Below are positions 25,277 to 33,334 of a stretch of DNA of 64,000 nucleotides, piece after piece. Below the pieces are notes generated by a model, which saw only the letters and a program-made list of their open reading frames with translations, ran no database searches and was not told where the DNA came from. Location of the stretch: NCBI RefSeq assembly GCF_048020265.1, contig NZ_CP171843.1, positions 2,480,001-2,544,000 of the forward strand, given 5' to 3'. The number at the start of each line of letters is the position of its first letter. Positions within the stretch are counted from its first letter, which is position 1. This DNA is from Limnohabitans_A sp048020265. GTDB taxonomy: Bacteria > Pseudomonadota > Gammaproteobacteria > Burkholderiales > Burkholderiaceae_C. The position numbers and the translations under genes are program-made.

Positions 25277-26743
25277 ATGCAATTCTTCGCTCTCATCCAG
25301 TCGCGGCTGGTTTCTTTGTTTGTTGGCTTCCTGTTCCTTTGCACCGCCGTGCTGGGCGCGGTGCTCATGGCTGTCCAGCGCACGCTGGCCTGGCTTGATG
25401 GCCAACACCCTCAACTGACCCAAACGCTTCAGGCGACTGCGCGCTGGTTGGCCCGTCATCCCAAAACCATCAGCGCCACTTTGGCCTCTGTTCTGCTGGC
25501 TGGTGGCGGCGGTGCATTCGCCATCGCCAATCTGGGACCGGACATCGCCGAACAGCCCGTGGTCACGGTCACCGTGCCTGTTGAAATTGCCAAGCTGGAA
25601 GAACAAGCCCAATCGCTCGACCTGATCCAGATGAGTCTGATGCGCACGGACAGCACCCGCGCCTCCGACACTCCGGAGAGTTTGCTGCGGCGCTTGGGCC
25701 TGGTTGACCCGGAGGCGGCCGCTTACCTGCGCAAGAACCCTTTGGCCAAACAAGCCCTCAAACAAGGGGGCCGCTCCGTTGTGGCCGAAGCCGACAGCCA
25801 GCAGCGTCTGCTCAAACTCAATGTGCGCTGGCTCAACAACGAGACCGACACCTTTTTCCAGCGTCTGGCGATCCAACGCACAGCCGATGGTCTGCAGGCC
25901 GCACTCGAAACATCCCCCATGAACACCAGCCTGCGCATGACAGGCGGCACCGTGGCCAGCTCCTTGTATGACGCGGCAGACGAGGCCCGTTTGCCGGATG
26001 CCGTCATCAGCCAGCTGACGCAGATTTTCTCCAACCAGATTGACTTTCACCGCACCTTGCGTAAAGGCGCTCGTTTCTCAGTTGTCTACGAAGTGCTGGA
26101 AGCCGACGGTGAGCCCGTGCGTACCGGTCGCGTTTTGACCGCCGAATTCAACAACGGCAACAAAACCTACGAAGCCGTGTGGCACCAGGAGCCAGGGCAA
26201 AAAGGCAACTACTACAGCATGGACGGCAAAAGCCTGAGCCGCACCTATCTGGCATCGCCTGTCGCTTTCTCGCGCAAGACCAGCGGTTTTGCCATGCGCC
26301 TGCACCCGATCTTTCAAACCATGAAAGCGCACCTGGGCGTGGATTACGCGGCCCCGACCGGTACCCCGGCTCAGACCGTGGGTGACGGTGTGGTCGAATT
26401 CGCTGGCGTTCAAGGTGGCTTTGGCAATATGGTCATTGTCCGCCACGGCAACAACCACTCCACTGTGTATGCCCACCTCAGTCGCATCCAGGTGCGCAAG
26501 GGACAGACCGTTCAAAAAGGCCAAACCATTGGTGCTGTGGGTTCCACAGGCTGGTCGACAGGCCCTCACCTGCACTTCGAATTCCGCGTGAATGGCACCC
26601 ACGTTGACCCCCAAAAAGTGATCCAGCAAGCCCAGAGCGTGCCGCTCACTCCTGCCGCGATGGCGCGCTTCAAAGTGGTGGCCGAGCAGGCCAGAGCACA
26701 GCTGTTGGCTGCCGCGCAAATGCGGGAAGTCACCGCGCAGTGA
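25277..26743 (+). CDS. M23 family metallopeptidase (MepM-like cell-wall endopeptidase)
   Basis: A 488-residue envelope protein. An N-terminal membrane segment or signal anchor (about residues 10-35) is followed by a second hydrophobic stretch near residue 70. After a long periplasmic region comes the LytM/M23 domain at about 350-450: HLGVDYAAPTGTPAQ (His and Asp zinc ligands), YAHLSRI and GPHLHFEFR (HxH). It should hydrolyse peptidoglycan crosslinks. The ATG at 25277 directly follows a TTG. A strong terminator follows and then anmK, whose product recycles anhydro-MurNAc, so the neighbourhood is cell-wall turnover. Confidence 0.9.
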   Translation: MQFFALIQSRLVSLFVGFLFLCTAVLGAVLMAVQRTLAWLDGQHPQLTQTLQATARWLARHPKTISATLASVLLAGGGGAFAIANLGPDIAEQPVVTVTVPVEIAKLEEQAQSLDLIQMSLMRTDSTRASDTPESLLRRLGLVDPEAAAYLRKNPLAKQALKQGGRSVVAEADSQQRLLKLNVRWLNNETDTFFQRLAIQRTADGLQAALETSPMNTSLRMTGGTVASSLYDAADEARLPDAVISQLTQIFSNQIDFHRTLRKGARFSVVYEVLEADGEPVRTGRVLTAEFNNGNKTYEAVWHQEPGQKGNYYSMDGKSLSRTYLASPVAFSRKTSGFAMRLHPIFQTMKAHLGVDYAAPTGTPAQTVGDGVVEFAGVQGGFGNMVIVRHGNNHSTVYAHLSRIQVRKGQTVQKGQTIGAVGSTGWSTGPHLHFEFRVNGTHVDPQKVIQQAQSVPLTPAAMARFKVVAEQARAQLLAAAQMREVTAQ

Positions 26744-26747
26744 TCTC

Positions 26748-26769
26748 AAGGGCCGCAAGGCCCTTTTTT
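26748..26769 (+). terminator. Rho-independent terminator of the M23 peptidase gene
   Basis: Stem AAGGGCC/GGCCCTT with a GCAA tetraloop at 26748-26765, then a run of T to 26769. It starts 5 bp after the stop codon. Confidence 0.88.
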
Positions 26770-26839
26770 CATGCCACTCCCACAGACGTCTTGACTGCCA
26801 GATGGCCACTGAAGACCATAGCGCGCACATTTTTCATCC

Positions 26840-27979
26840 ATGCAAACGATTGAGCATTTCATAGGCCTGATGTCAGGCACCTCCTTGGATGGTGTCGATG
26901 GCGTGCTGGCCCGCATCAACGCACAAGGTCGTGTGGAGGTTCAGTCGCATGCCTTTGTGGCTTTCGAGGCGCCCTTCAAAGCCGAGCTCCTCGCCCTGAA
27001 CCAGAGCGGCCCAGATGAATTGCACCGCGGCGCCTTGGCAGGCAACCAGATTGCCCGTCGCTATGCCGAGGTGGTGCACGCCTTGTTGCAGCAAAGCGGC
27101 TTGCAAGCTCAGGACATCACAGCCATCGGTGCGCACGGGCAAACCGTGCGTCACAGGCCCCTCGAGTTCGATGGCGACGTTGCAGCCGGCCATGGGGCTG
27201 TGGGCTACACCTTGCAACTCATCAACCCATCCTTGCTGGCCGAGCTGACCCGCATCGACGTGGTGGCCGATTTTCGCAGCCGTGATCTGGCAGCAGGCGG
27301 ACAAGGTGCACCGTTGGTGCCCGCTTTTCACCAAGGCGTTTTCGGACGCATGGATGCGACTGTGGCGGTGCTCAATATTGGTGGCATTTCCAACCTCAGC
27401 GTGCTTCGGCCAGGGAGCGAGGTTCTGGGCTGGGACTGCGGCCCGGGTAACGCGCTCATGGACCATTGGTGCGCCACACACACGGGGGCCGCATTTGACC
27501 GCGATGGCGCCTGGGCGGCCACAGGCCATGTCTTGCCCGACTTGCTGACTGACTTGAAGACCGAAGACTTTTTGCACCGCACGCCCCCCAAAAGCACAGG
27601 ACGCGACCTGTTCAACCCCACCTGGTTGCATGCACGCTTGCCCAAAGCGTCGCAACCTGCACAAGACGTGCAGGCCACACTGACCGAGTTCACGGCATGG
27701 GCTTGCGCCAAGGATGTTTTGCGTCACGCGGCAGATGCGCAGACCTTGATTGTCTGTGGCGGTGGCGCCTTGAACCGCCATTTGATGGACCGCCTGGCCC
27801 ACCATTTGCATGCTTTGCAGGTGATCAGCAGCGATCAATGGGGTTTACCGCCCTTGCAAGTGGAAGCCGCCGCTTTTGCCTGGCTGGCGTTCAAAACCGT
27901 GCGGCGCGAGACATCGAGCTTGCCAAGCGTCACGGGCGCCCAAGGCGCCCGTGTCTTGGGGGCCATTTACCCCCGTTGA
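26840..27979 (+). CDS. anmK: Anhydro-N-acetylmuramic acid kinase
   Basis: A 379-residue ASKHA-fold kinase that opens and phosphorylates 1,6-anhydro-MurNAc to MurNAc-6-P in peptidoglycan recycling. The start GLMSGTSLDGVDGVLARI is diagnostic; GAHGQTVRHRP, VLNIGGISNLSVL and GWDCGPGNALMDHW follow in the family order, and CGGGALNRHLMDRL is near the end. It uses the sugar released by lytic transglycosylases such as Slt encoded at 1044. The order tyrS, M23 peptidase, anmK, erpA is shared by many Burkholderiales. Confidence 0.95.
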   Translation: MQTIEHFIGLMSGTSLDGVDGVLARINAQGRVEVQSHAFVAFEAPFKAELLALNQSGPDELHRGALAGNQIARRYAEVVHALLQQSGLQAQDITAIGAHGQTVRHRPLEFDGDVAAGHGAVGYTLQLINPSLLAELTRIDVVADFRSRDLAAGGQGAPLVPAFHQGVFGRMDATVAVLNIGGISNLSVLRPGSEVLGWDCGPGNALMDHWCATHTGAAFDRDGAWAATGHVLPDLLTDLKTEDFLHRTPPKSTGRDLFNPTWLHARLPKASQPAQDVQATLTEFTAWACAKDVLRHAADAQTLIVCGGGALNRHLMDRLAHHLHALQVISSDQWGLPPLQVEAAAFAWLAFKTVRRETSSLPSVTGAQGARVLGAIYPR

Positions 27980-28009
27980 TGCGGCCAGCTCAGCTGGCCC
28001 CCTCGCCAA

Positions 28010-28375
28010 TCAGGTCGAGAAAGAAGAACCGCAACCGCAAGTCGATGTGGCGTTCGGGTTCTTGATCACGAACTGAGCACCCTGCAGATCTTCTTTGTAA
28101 TCGATCTCGGCACCGATCAGGTACTGGTAGCTCATGGCGTCGATCAACAAGGACACGCCATTTTTGCTCATGGTCGTGTCGTCTTCGTTTGTGATTTCAT
28201 CGAAGGTGAAACCGTACTGAAAGCCCGAGCAGCCGCCGCCTTGCACAAATACGCGCAGTTTCAAGTCAGGGTTGCCCTCTTCGGCGATCAGGTCGGCCAC
28301 CTTGGCGGCCGCGCTGTCGGTGAAGACAATCGGTTCGGGCATTTCGGTTTGGATATTTTCAGCAACAGCACTCAT
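28010..28375 (-). CDS. erpA: Iron-sulfur cluster insertion protein ErpA
   Basis: A 121-residue A-type carrier. The three cluster-binding cysteines are in GGGCSGFQYGF and TCGCGSS near the C-terminus, with the usual 60-plus residue spacing. It delivers 4Fe-4S clusters to target enzymes. The ATG at 28375 is used because homologues have a short acidic N-terminal extension (SAVAENIQTEMPEP). In this window the likely clients include TtcA and the molybdopterin enzyme. Expression appears independent: a terminator at 28487-28523 separates it from rpsI upstream. Confidence 0.94.
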   Translation of the reverse strand: MSAVAENIQTEMPEPIVFTDSAAAKVADLIAEEGNPDLKLRVFVQGGGCSGFQYGFTFDEITNEDDTTMSKNGVSLLIDAMSYQYLIGAEIDYKEDLQGAQFVIKNPNATSTCGCGSSFST

Positions 28376-28486
28376 GGTGTTTCTCCGGTTCAATGCCGAA
28401 TAGTATAGCGCGCTGGTCGGGAATTACCGCCCATCCTCTGCAGTAACGCTACTGGCCTCATGGGCTTTTCACGGCCCAATCGCCAC

Positions 28487-28523
28487 AAAAAAAAGCCGCT
28501 GCGGCGAACCGGAGCGGCTTTTT
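28487..28523 (-). terminator. Terminator of the rplM-rpsI operon
   Basis: On the minus strand, arms AAAGCCGCT and AGCGGCTTT (28521-28513 and 28500-28492) enclose a 12-base loop and are followed by a U-run (plus-strand A 28487-28493). It begins 20 bp past the rpsI stop. Confidence 0.88.
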
Positions 28524-28542
28524 GATGAAGCAGAAAAGCAGA

Positions 28543-28935
28543 TTAACGCTTGGAGAACTGCTTGCGGCGACGAGCGGAGTGCAAGCCGACCTTTTTACGT
28601 TCGACTTCACGGGCGTCGCGGGTGACAAAGCCAGCTTGGCTCAGCACAGGCTTGAGCGATGCGTCGTAGTCAATCAGGGCGCGGGTGATGCCGTGGCGCG
28701 ATGCGCCGGCTTGACCGGATTCGCCACCGCCGTGCACGTTGATCATGATGTCGAAAGTTTCGGCATGGTTGGTCAACATGAGGGGTTGCTTGGCGATCAT
28801 GATCGAAGTCTCGCGGCCGAAGTAGGCTTGGATGTCCTTGCCGTTGACCGTGATCTTGCCAGTGCCTTTTTTCAGAAACACGCGGGCGACGCTGGATTTG
28901 CGACGGCCTGTGCCATTGTTCCATTCACCAATCAT
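28543..28935 (-). CDS. rpsI: 30S ribosomal protein S9
   Basis: A 130-residue protein, the same length as in E. coli. It has GTGRRKSSVARVFL at the N-terminus, the middle VHGGGESGQAGASRHGI, and the invariant basic C-terminal tail SARRRKQFSKR, whose terminal Lys-Arg reach the P-site tRNA. It starts 11 bp after rplM in the universal L13-S9 operon. Confidence 0.98.
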   Translation of the reverse strand: MIGEWNNGTGRRKSSVARVFLKKGTGKITVNGKDIQAYFGRETSIMIAKQPLMLTNHAETFDIMINVHGGGESGQAGASRHGITRALIDYDASLKPVLSQAGFVTRDAREVERKKVGLHSARRRKQFSKR

Positions 28936-28946
28936 CTCAAGGCTCC

Positions 28947-29378
28947 TTAGATGTCCAGCACTTTAGGCTGTTGGGCGGTGTGTGGATGCTCTGCGCCACC
29001 ATACACCTTGAGTTTCTTGATCATGGCGTAGCCGAGTGGGCCCTTGGGCAGCATGCCCTTGACAGCCTTCTCGAGTGCGCGGCCAGGGTGCTTGGCTTGC
29101 ATGTCGCGGAAGTTGGTGGCAGTGATACCGCCGGGATAGCCCGAATGACGGTAATACACTTTGTCCAGTGTCTTGGTGCCAGTCACTTTGAGCTTGGCAG
29201 CATTGATGATGACGATGAAGTCACCGGTGTCGACGTGAGGCGTGTAAATGGCCTTGTGTTTGCCGCGCAAACGGAGAGCAACTTCGCTGGCTACTCGTCC
29301 GAGGACCTTGTCGGTCGCGTCAATCACAAACCACTCGTGCACGACCTCAGCGGGTTTGGCGCTGAAAGTTGTTGTCAT
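28947..29378 (-). CDS. rplM: 50S ribosomal protein L13
   Basis: A 143-residue protein with EWFVIDATDKVLGRVASEVA, YTPHVDTGDFIVIINA, YYRHSGYPGG and GMLPKGPLGYAMIKKLKVY in order. The ATG at 29378 gives the standard length. An AT-rich promoter and a leader of about 140 nt precede it. In E. coli L13 represses its own operon by binding the leader; whether that occurs here is inference. Confidence 0.97.
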   Translation of the reverse strand: MTTTFSAKPAEVVHEWFVIDATDKVLGRVASEVALRLRGKHKAIYTPHVDTGDFIVIINAAKLKVTGTKTLDKVYYRHSGYPGGITATNFRDMQAKHPGRALEKAVKGMLPKGPLGYAMIKKLKVYGGAEHPHTAQQPKVLDI

Positions 29379-29531
29379 GAGTTTTCTCTTTGAAGAAAGG
29401 TTTGTTGAGCCCTTTTCCACGGTCGGTGTTCCTCTGTTGGGAACCTCTTAGGTGGGAGCTTGCTCGAACCTTTTCAGGTTTGGGCGTCTTCGCCGCGGGG
29501 CCACAAAATCGCTGCGAAGCCTACTATTATA
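29379..29531 (-). promoter_or_regulatory. rplM-rpsI promoter and structured leader
   Basis: A perfect -10 box TATAAT lies on the minus strand at 29531-29526; no strong -35 is visible 17 bp upstream. The roughly 140-nt leader that would follow contains a hairpin with arms AACCT/AGGTT (29480-29467) and another with arms GTTCC/GGAAC (29444-29428). A structured leader fits autogenous control by L13 as known in E. coli, but the RNA fold was judged only by eye. Confidence 0.5.
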
Positions 29532-29575
29532 CGAAAAATCAAGGACTTGCAGAAGTTATTGGTTACCATCGACGC

Positions 29576-30463
29576 ATGTTCAGTTACCGACACGCTTTCC
29601 ACGCGGGCAACCATGCCGATGTGCTCAAACACATCACGCTGCTCGCCACCCTGCGCCACCTCATGCAAAAAGAGGCCGGCATCACCCTGATTGACACCCA
29701 CGCCGGGGCCGGTTTGTACCGTCTGGACGGCGATTATTCGCAAAAAGGGGCCGAAGCCGAAGACGGCCTGTTCAAGCTGCTGGCCGCGGCAGAAAAGCTC
29801 GACGCCCTGCCCGAGCCCGTGCAGGACTACCTGGAACAGATTGCCAGCTTCAACCCCAACGGACAAGCCAAAATTTACCCGGGCTCGCCCTTTTTGATGC
29901 AGCGCCTGATGCGCCACGCATCGCGCGACCGCCTGCGCCTGTTCGAGTTGCACCCCACCGACAGCAAAGCTCTGATGTCCAACATCGCCCAGCTCGAAGC
30001 CGGGCGCACGGTCACCGTGAGCCGCGAAGACGGTTTTGAAGCCCTCAAAAAGCTGCTACCCCCACCGCCATCGGCCACCGGCTCCAAGCGGGCGATGGTG
30101 CTGATCGACCCCAGCTACGAAATCAAATCGGATTACAGCAAGGTCGCCAGCGTCATCCAGGAATACCTCAAACGCTTCTCGACGGGCACTTATTTGGTCT
30201 GGTACCCGATCATCCCGCGCCCGGAAGCGCATGACCTGCCCAAACGCCTGCGCACCTTGGCGAACCAGTCGCAAAAGCCCTGGCTCAACGCCACGCTGGC
30301 CATTGGCCGGGGTCCCGGCGACGAAGGGGGCCTGGTGGCCAGCGGCATGTTCGTCATCAACCCGCCCTTCACCCTGAAAGACCAGATCCGGCAGGCGCTG
30401 GATGTGGTCGGTCCCGCCTTGGCGCGAGGGTCCGGCAAAAACTGGGCGGTGGAGTCGTCTTGA
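29576..30463 (+). CDS. rlmJ: 23S rRNA (adenine(2030)-N6)-methyltransferase RlmJ
   Basis: A 295-residue enzyme beginning MFSYRHAFHAGNHADVLKH, the RlmJ signature. SAM-binding and catalytic elements include IDTHAGAGLY, LFELHPTD and the N6-adenine motif LIDPSYE (DPPY-like). It methylates A2030 of 23S rRNA; E. coli RlmJ is 280 residues. The start at 29576 is the first ATG of the conserved N-terminus. The gene is divergent from rplM and shares the AT-rich promoter region near 29525. Confidence 0.94.
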   Translation: MFSYRHAFHAGNHADVLKHITLLATLRHLMQKEAGITLIDTHAGAGLYRLDGDYSQKGAEAEDGLFKLLAAAEKLDALPEPVQDYLEQIASFNPNGQAKIYPGSPFLMQRLMRHASRDRLRLFELHPTDSKALMSNIAQLEAGRTVTVSREDGFEALKKLLPPPPSATGSKRAMVLIDPSYEIKSDYSKVASVIQEYLKRFSTGTYLVWYPIIPRPEAHDLPKRLRTLANQSQKPWLNATLAIGRGPGDEGGLVASGMFVINPPFTLKDQIRQALDVVGPALARGSGKNWAVESS

Positions 30464-30553
30464 ACGCGTGGAGCCCCAGCCCAAGGGCTCTCGAACTGGT
30501 ATTTCTAGACGAAACCACTGCATCAGGGAAATACCTGATCACGGGGCATTGAA

Positions 30554-30579
30554 ATTAACCGACCGCACGGTCGGTTAAT
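30554..30579. promoter_or_regulatory. Operator palindrome of the paa operon, PaaR (TetR-family) type
   Basis: A perfect 12-bp inverted repeat, ATTAACCGACCG and CGGTCGGTTAAT, with a 2-bp spacer. It lies just upstream of TATACT (30583-30588), a likely -10 box, so a bound repressor would cover the -35 region. The ACCGACC/GGTCGGT motif is the type recognised by TetR-family PaaR repressors of phenylacetate genes in Betaproteobacteria. No paaR gene is in the window. Confidence 0.82.
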
Positions 30580-30636
30580 GGTTATACTGGCACCCGCGCC
30601 GCGATCATCCCATCCTGTTTGGCGCAGGAGAAGCCC

Positions 30637-31668
30637 ATGTACACGCAATCTTTCAGCGTCCCGGACGGAACCGAGGACGCCAAGTCGGTCGGTCTGAAAG
30701 CCGTTCCCAAAGCCCTGAGCGCTCAAGACGCCGCCCTGCAAGCGGCCTTTGACGCCCGCATCGATGCCGATGGCCGCATCGAGCCCCGCGAATGGATGCC
30801 CGAGGCCTACCGCAAAACCTTGGTGCGCCAGATCAGCCAGCACGCACACAGCGAAATCGTCGGCATGCTGCCCGAGGGCAACTGGATCAGCCGCGCCCCG
30901 AGTCTCAAGCGCAAGGCTATCCTGATCGCCAAGGTGCAAGACGAAGGCGGCCACGGTCTGTACCTGTACAGCGCTGCCGAGACTTTGGGCACCAGCCGCG
31001 ACCAAATGCTGGACGCCCTGCACAGCGGCAAAGCCAAATACAGCTCCATCTTCAACTACCCCACCCTCAACTGGGCCGATGTGGGCGTGGTCGGCTGGCT
31101 GGTCGATGGCGCGGCCATCATGAACCAGGTGCCCCTTTGCCGCTGCTCTTACGGCCCCTACGCCCGCGCCATGGTGCGCGTGTGCAAGGAAGAATCCTTC
31201 CACCAGCGCCAAGGCTACGAAGCCCTGCTGGTGATGATGCAAGGCACAGCCGAGCAAAAAGCCATGGTGCAGGACGCTGTGAACCGCTGGTGGTGGAAGT
31301 GCCTGGCCATGTTCGGGCCGCCCGACGCCGACAGCCCCAACAGCGCGCAAGGCATGCGCTGGGGCATCAAGCGCATCAGCAACGACGATCTGCGTCAAAA
31401 ATTTGTGGACGCGACCGTGCCACAAGCCAAAGTGTTGGGCGTCACTTTGCCTGACCCAGATTTGAAGTGGAACGAAGCGCGTGGTCACTACGACTACGGC
31501 CAGATCGATTGGGACGAGTTCTGGGCCACCGTCAACGGCAACGGTCCTTGCAACAAGGAACGCCTGGGCGCCCGCGTCAAGGCCTGGAACAACGGGGCTT
31601 GGGTGCGCGAAGCTGCGCTTGCCCACGCCAAAAAACAACAAGCGCGTCAACTGAAGGAAGCAGCATGA
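30637..31668 (+). CDS. paaA: 1,2-phenylacetyl-CoA epoxidase, catalytic subunit PaaA
   Basis: A 343-residue ferritin-like diiron protein that epoxidises the ring of phenylacetyl-CoA. Diiron ligands fall in AKVQDEGGHGLYLYSAAE and CKEESFHQRQGYEALL (ExxH motifs). GKAKYSSIFNYPTLNWADVG is a family block. An AGGAG Shine-Dalgarno at 30626-30630, six bases before ATG 30637, decides the start over an upstream TTG. It heads the paaABCDE operon, and the operator at 30554-30579 lies 58 bp upstream. Confidence 0.96.
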   Translation: MYTQSFSVPDGTEDAKSVGLKAVPKALSAQDAALQAAFDARIDADGRIEPREWMPEAYRKTLVRQISQHAHSEIVGMLPEGNWISRAPSLKRKAILIAKVQDEGGHGLYLYSAAETLGTSRDQMLDALHSGKAKYSSIFNYPTLNWADVGVVGWLVDGAAIMNQVPLCRCSYGPYARAMVRVCKEESFHQRQGYEALLVMMQGTAEQKAMVQDAVNRWWWKCLAMFGPPDADSPNSAQGMRWGIKRISNDDLRQKFVDATVPQAKVLGVTLPDPDLKWNEARGHYDYGQIDWDEFWATVNGNGPCNKERLGARVKAWNNGAWVREAALAHAKKQQARQLKEAA

Positions 31669-31961
31669 GCACCCCCGCCCTCAAAGAATGGCCCTTGTGG
31701 GAAGTTTTTGTCCGCTCCAAGCAAGGCCTGGAACACAAGCACTGCGGCAGCCTGCACGCTTCGGATTCCGAGCACGCCTTGCAAATGGCGCGTGACGTGT
31801 ACACCCGCCGCCAGGAAGGTGTGAGCATCTGGGTCGTGCCCTCGGCCAGCATCTCGGCCAGTGAGCCCAACGACAAACCCGAATTCTTCGATCCCGCCAG
31901 CGACAAGGTTTACCGCCACCCGACCTTTTACGAAATCCCCGAAGAAGTGGGCCACATGTGA
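31665..31961 (+). CDS. paaB: 1,2-phenylacetyl-CoA epoxidase subunit PaaB
   Basis: A 98-residue structural subunit: EWPLWEVFVRSKQGLEHKH and the helix SEHALQMARDVYTRRQEGVS followed by IWVVPSASI match PaaB. In E. coli (95 residues) PaaB bridges PaaAC heterodimers. The start ATGA overlaps the paaA stop by 4 bp. Confidence 0.95.
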   Translation: MSTPALKEWPLWEVFVRSKQGLEHKHCGSLHASDSEHALQMARDVYTRRQEGVSIWVVPSASISASEPNDKPEFFDPASDKVYRHPTFYEIPEEVGHM

Positions 31962-32752
31962 GCGCGACCATGAATGCCCCCATCGATTACCTGCTGCACC
32001 TGGCCGACAACGCGCTGATCCTCGGACAGCGCAACGCCGAATGGTGCGGACACGGCCCCATTCTTGAAGAAGACATCGCCCTGTCCAACAACAGCCTGGA
32101 CCTGATCGGCCAGGCCCGCATGCTTTACCAGCACGCGTCCGAGCTGCAGGGCGGCGGTGCCACCGAAGACACGTTGGCGTATTTCCGCGACGTGCCCGAC
32201 TTCAAAAACTACACCCTGTGCGAATTGCCGCACATGCCGCTGATGGCCGCTACCTCAGCGGGTGATCGGGACTTCGCCACCACCATCGTGCGCAACTTTT
32301 TGTACAGCAGCCTGATGGTGCTGGTGTGGGACCAGTTGCAAAACTCAAAAGACGCGCAGCTGGCCGCGATTGCCGCCAAATCGCTCAAGGAAGTGCGCTA
32401 CCACCTGCGCCACTCGCGTGATTGGTTGGTGCGTATGGGTGACGGTACGGCCGAATCCCACGCCAAAGCGCAAGCGGCGCTGGACCAATTGCTGCCCTAC
32501 ACCCAGGAATTCTGGGCTAGCAGCCCGCATGAAACTGCCGCGCTGGCCAACGGCACAGGCAGCGACATGGCGGCTTTGCAAAACGACTGGAACCAGATCG
32601 TGGATGAGACCCTGCAAGAGGCCACCCTGCAGCGCCCAGCCGATGGCGGCTTTGTGCCCACAGGCAAGCAAGGCATCCACTCCGAGCACCTGGGCTTCGT
32701 ACTGGCCGAAATGCAAAGTCTGGCCCGCGCCCATCCGCAAGCCACCTGGTAA
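31958..32752 (+). CDS. paaC: 1,2-phenylacetyl-CoA epoxidase subunit PaaC
   Basis: A 264-residue ferritin-like partner of PaaA that lacks a functional diiron site in known structures. It has YLLHLADNALILGQRNAEWC, EDIALSNNSLDLIGQARML and SLKEVRYHLRHSRDWLVRMG, and closes with GKQGIHSEHLGFVLAEMQ. A GTG start at 31958 overlaps the paaB stop (GTGA); ATG 31970 is an alternative that shortens the protein by four residues. Confidence 0.94.
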   Translation: MSATMNAPIDYLLHLADNALILGQRNAEWCGHGPILEEDIALSNNSLDLIGQARMLYQHASELQGGGATEDTLAYFRDVPDFKNYTLCELPHMPLMAATSAGDRDFATTIVRNFLYSSLMVLVWDQLQNSKDAQLAAIAAKSLKEVRYHLRHSRDWLVRMGDGTAESHAKAQAALDQLLPYTQEFWASSPHETAALANGTGSDMAALQNDWNQIVDETLQEATLQRPADGGFVPTGKQGIHSEHLGFVLAEMQSLARAHPQATW

Positions 32753-32761
32753 ACCCAAGCC

Positions 32762-33298
32762 ATGTCCTCCTTCACCTCGCAGCCCGACACCGCCGATGTG
32801 GCCCGTGCCTGGGTCCTGCTCGAACAACTGACCGACCCGGAAATTCCGGTGGTCACCTTGCGTGAGCTGGGCATCCTGCGGGATGTGCGTGCGGGTGAGG
32901 CGGGGTTGGAGGTGGTCATCACGCCCACCTACAGCGGCTGTCCAGCCATGGGCGTGATTGAGGACGATGTGAAAGCGCTGCTTCAAGCCCACGGCCTGCA
33001 AGGCCGCGTGGTCACACAACTGGCCCCGGCCTGGACCACCGACTGGATGAGCGAAGCCGCCAAAGACAAACTGCGCGCTTATGGCATCGCCCCGCCACAT
33101 GCTTGCAGCAGCACAGGTTCGGGTGCGGCCAACGTGGTGCAGTTTGCAGCGCGTGGCGCCAAAGCCGAGGTGGTGAACTGCCCGCAATGCGGCTCGGCCA
33201 ACACCACCGAAACCTCCCATTTCGGCTCGACCGCTTGCAAGGCACTTTACCGGTGCCTGGCGTGCATGGAGCCTTTCGATTACTTCAAACCTTACTGA
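32762..33298 (+). CDS. paaD: Phenylacetate epoxidase maturation protein PaaD
   Basis: A 178-residue MIP18/DUF59-type protein. The DUF59 part includes LTDPEIPVVTLRELGILRD and TPTYSGCPAMGVIEDD. The C-terminus carries two pairs of Cys (NCPQCGSAN and RCLACMEPF), a zinc or Fe-S site. It is thought to help iron-sulfur or diiron maturation of the epoxidase. It follows paaC by 9 bp. Confidence 0.93.
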   Translation: MSSFTSQPDTADVARAWVLLEQLTDPEIPVVTLRELGILRDVRAGEAGLEVVITPTYSGCPAMGVIEDDVKALLQAHGLQGRVVTQLAPAWTTDWMSEAAKDKLRAYGIAPPHACSSTGSGAANVVQFAARGAKAEVVNCPQCGSANTTETSHFGSTACKALYRCLACMEPFDYFKPY

Positions 33299-33334
33299 GC
33301 CGCCCCGCGCCACTCAGTCCCAGAGCCTCAAGCC

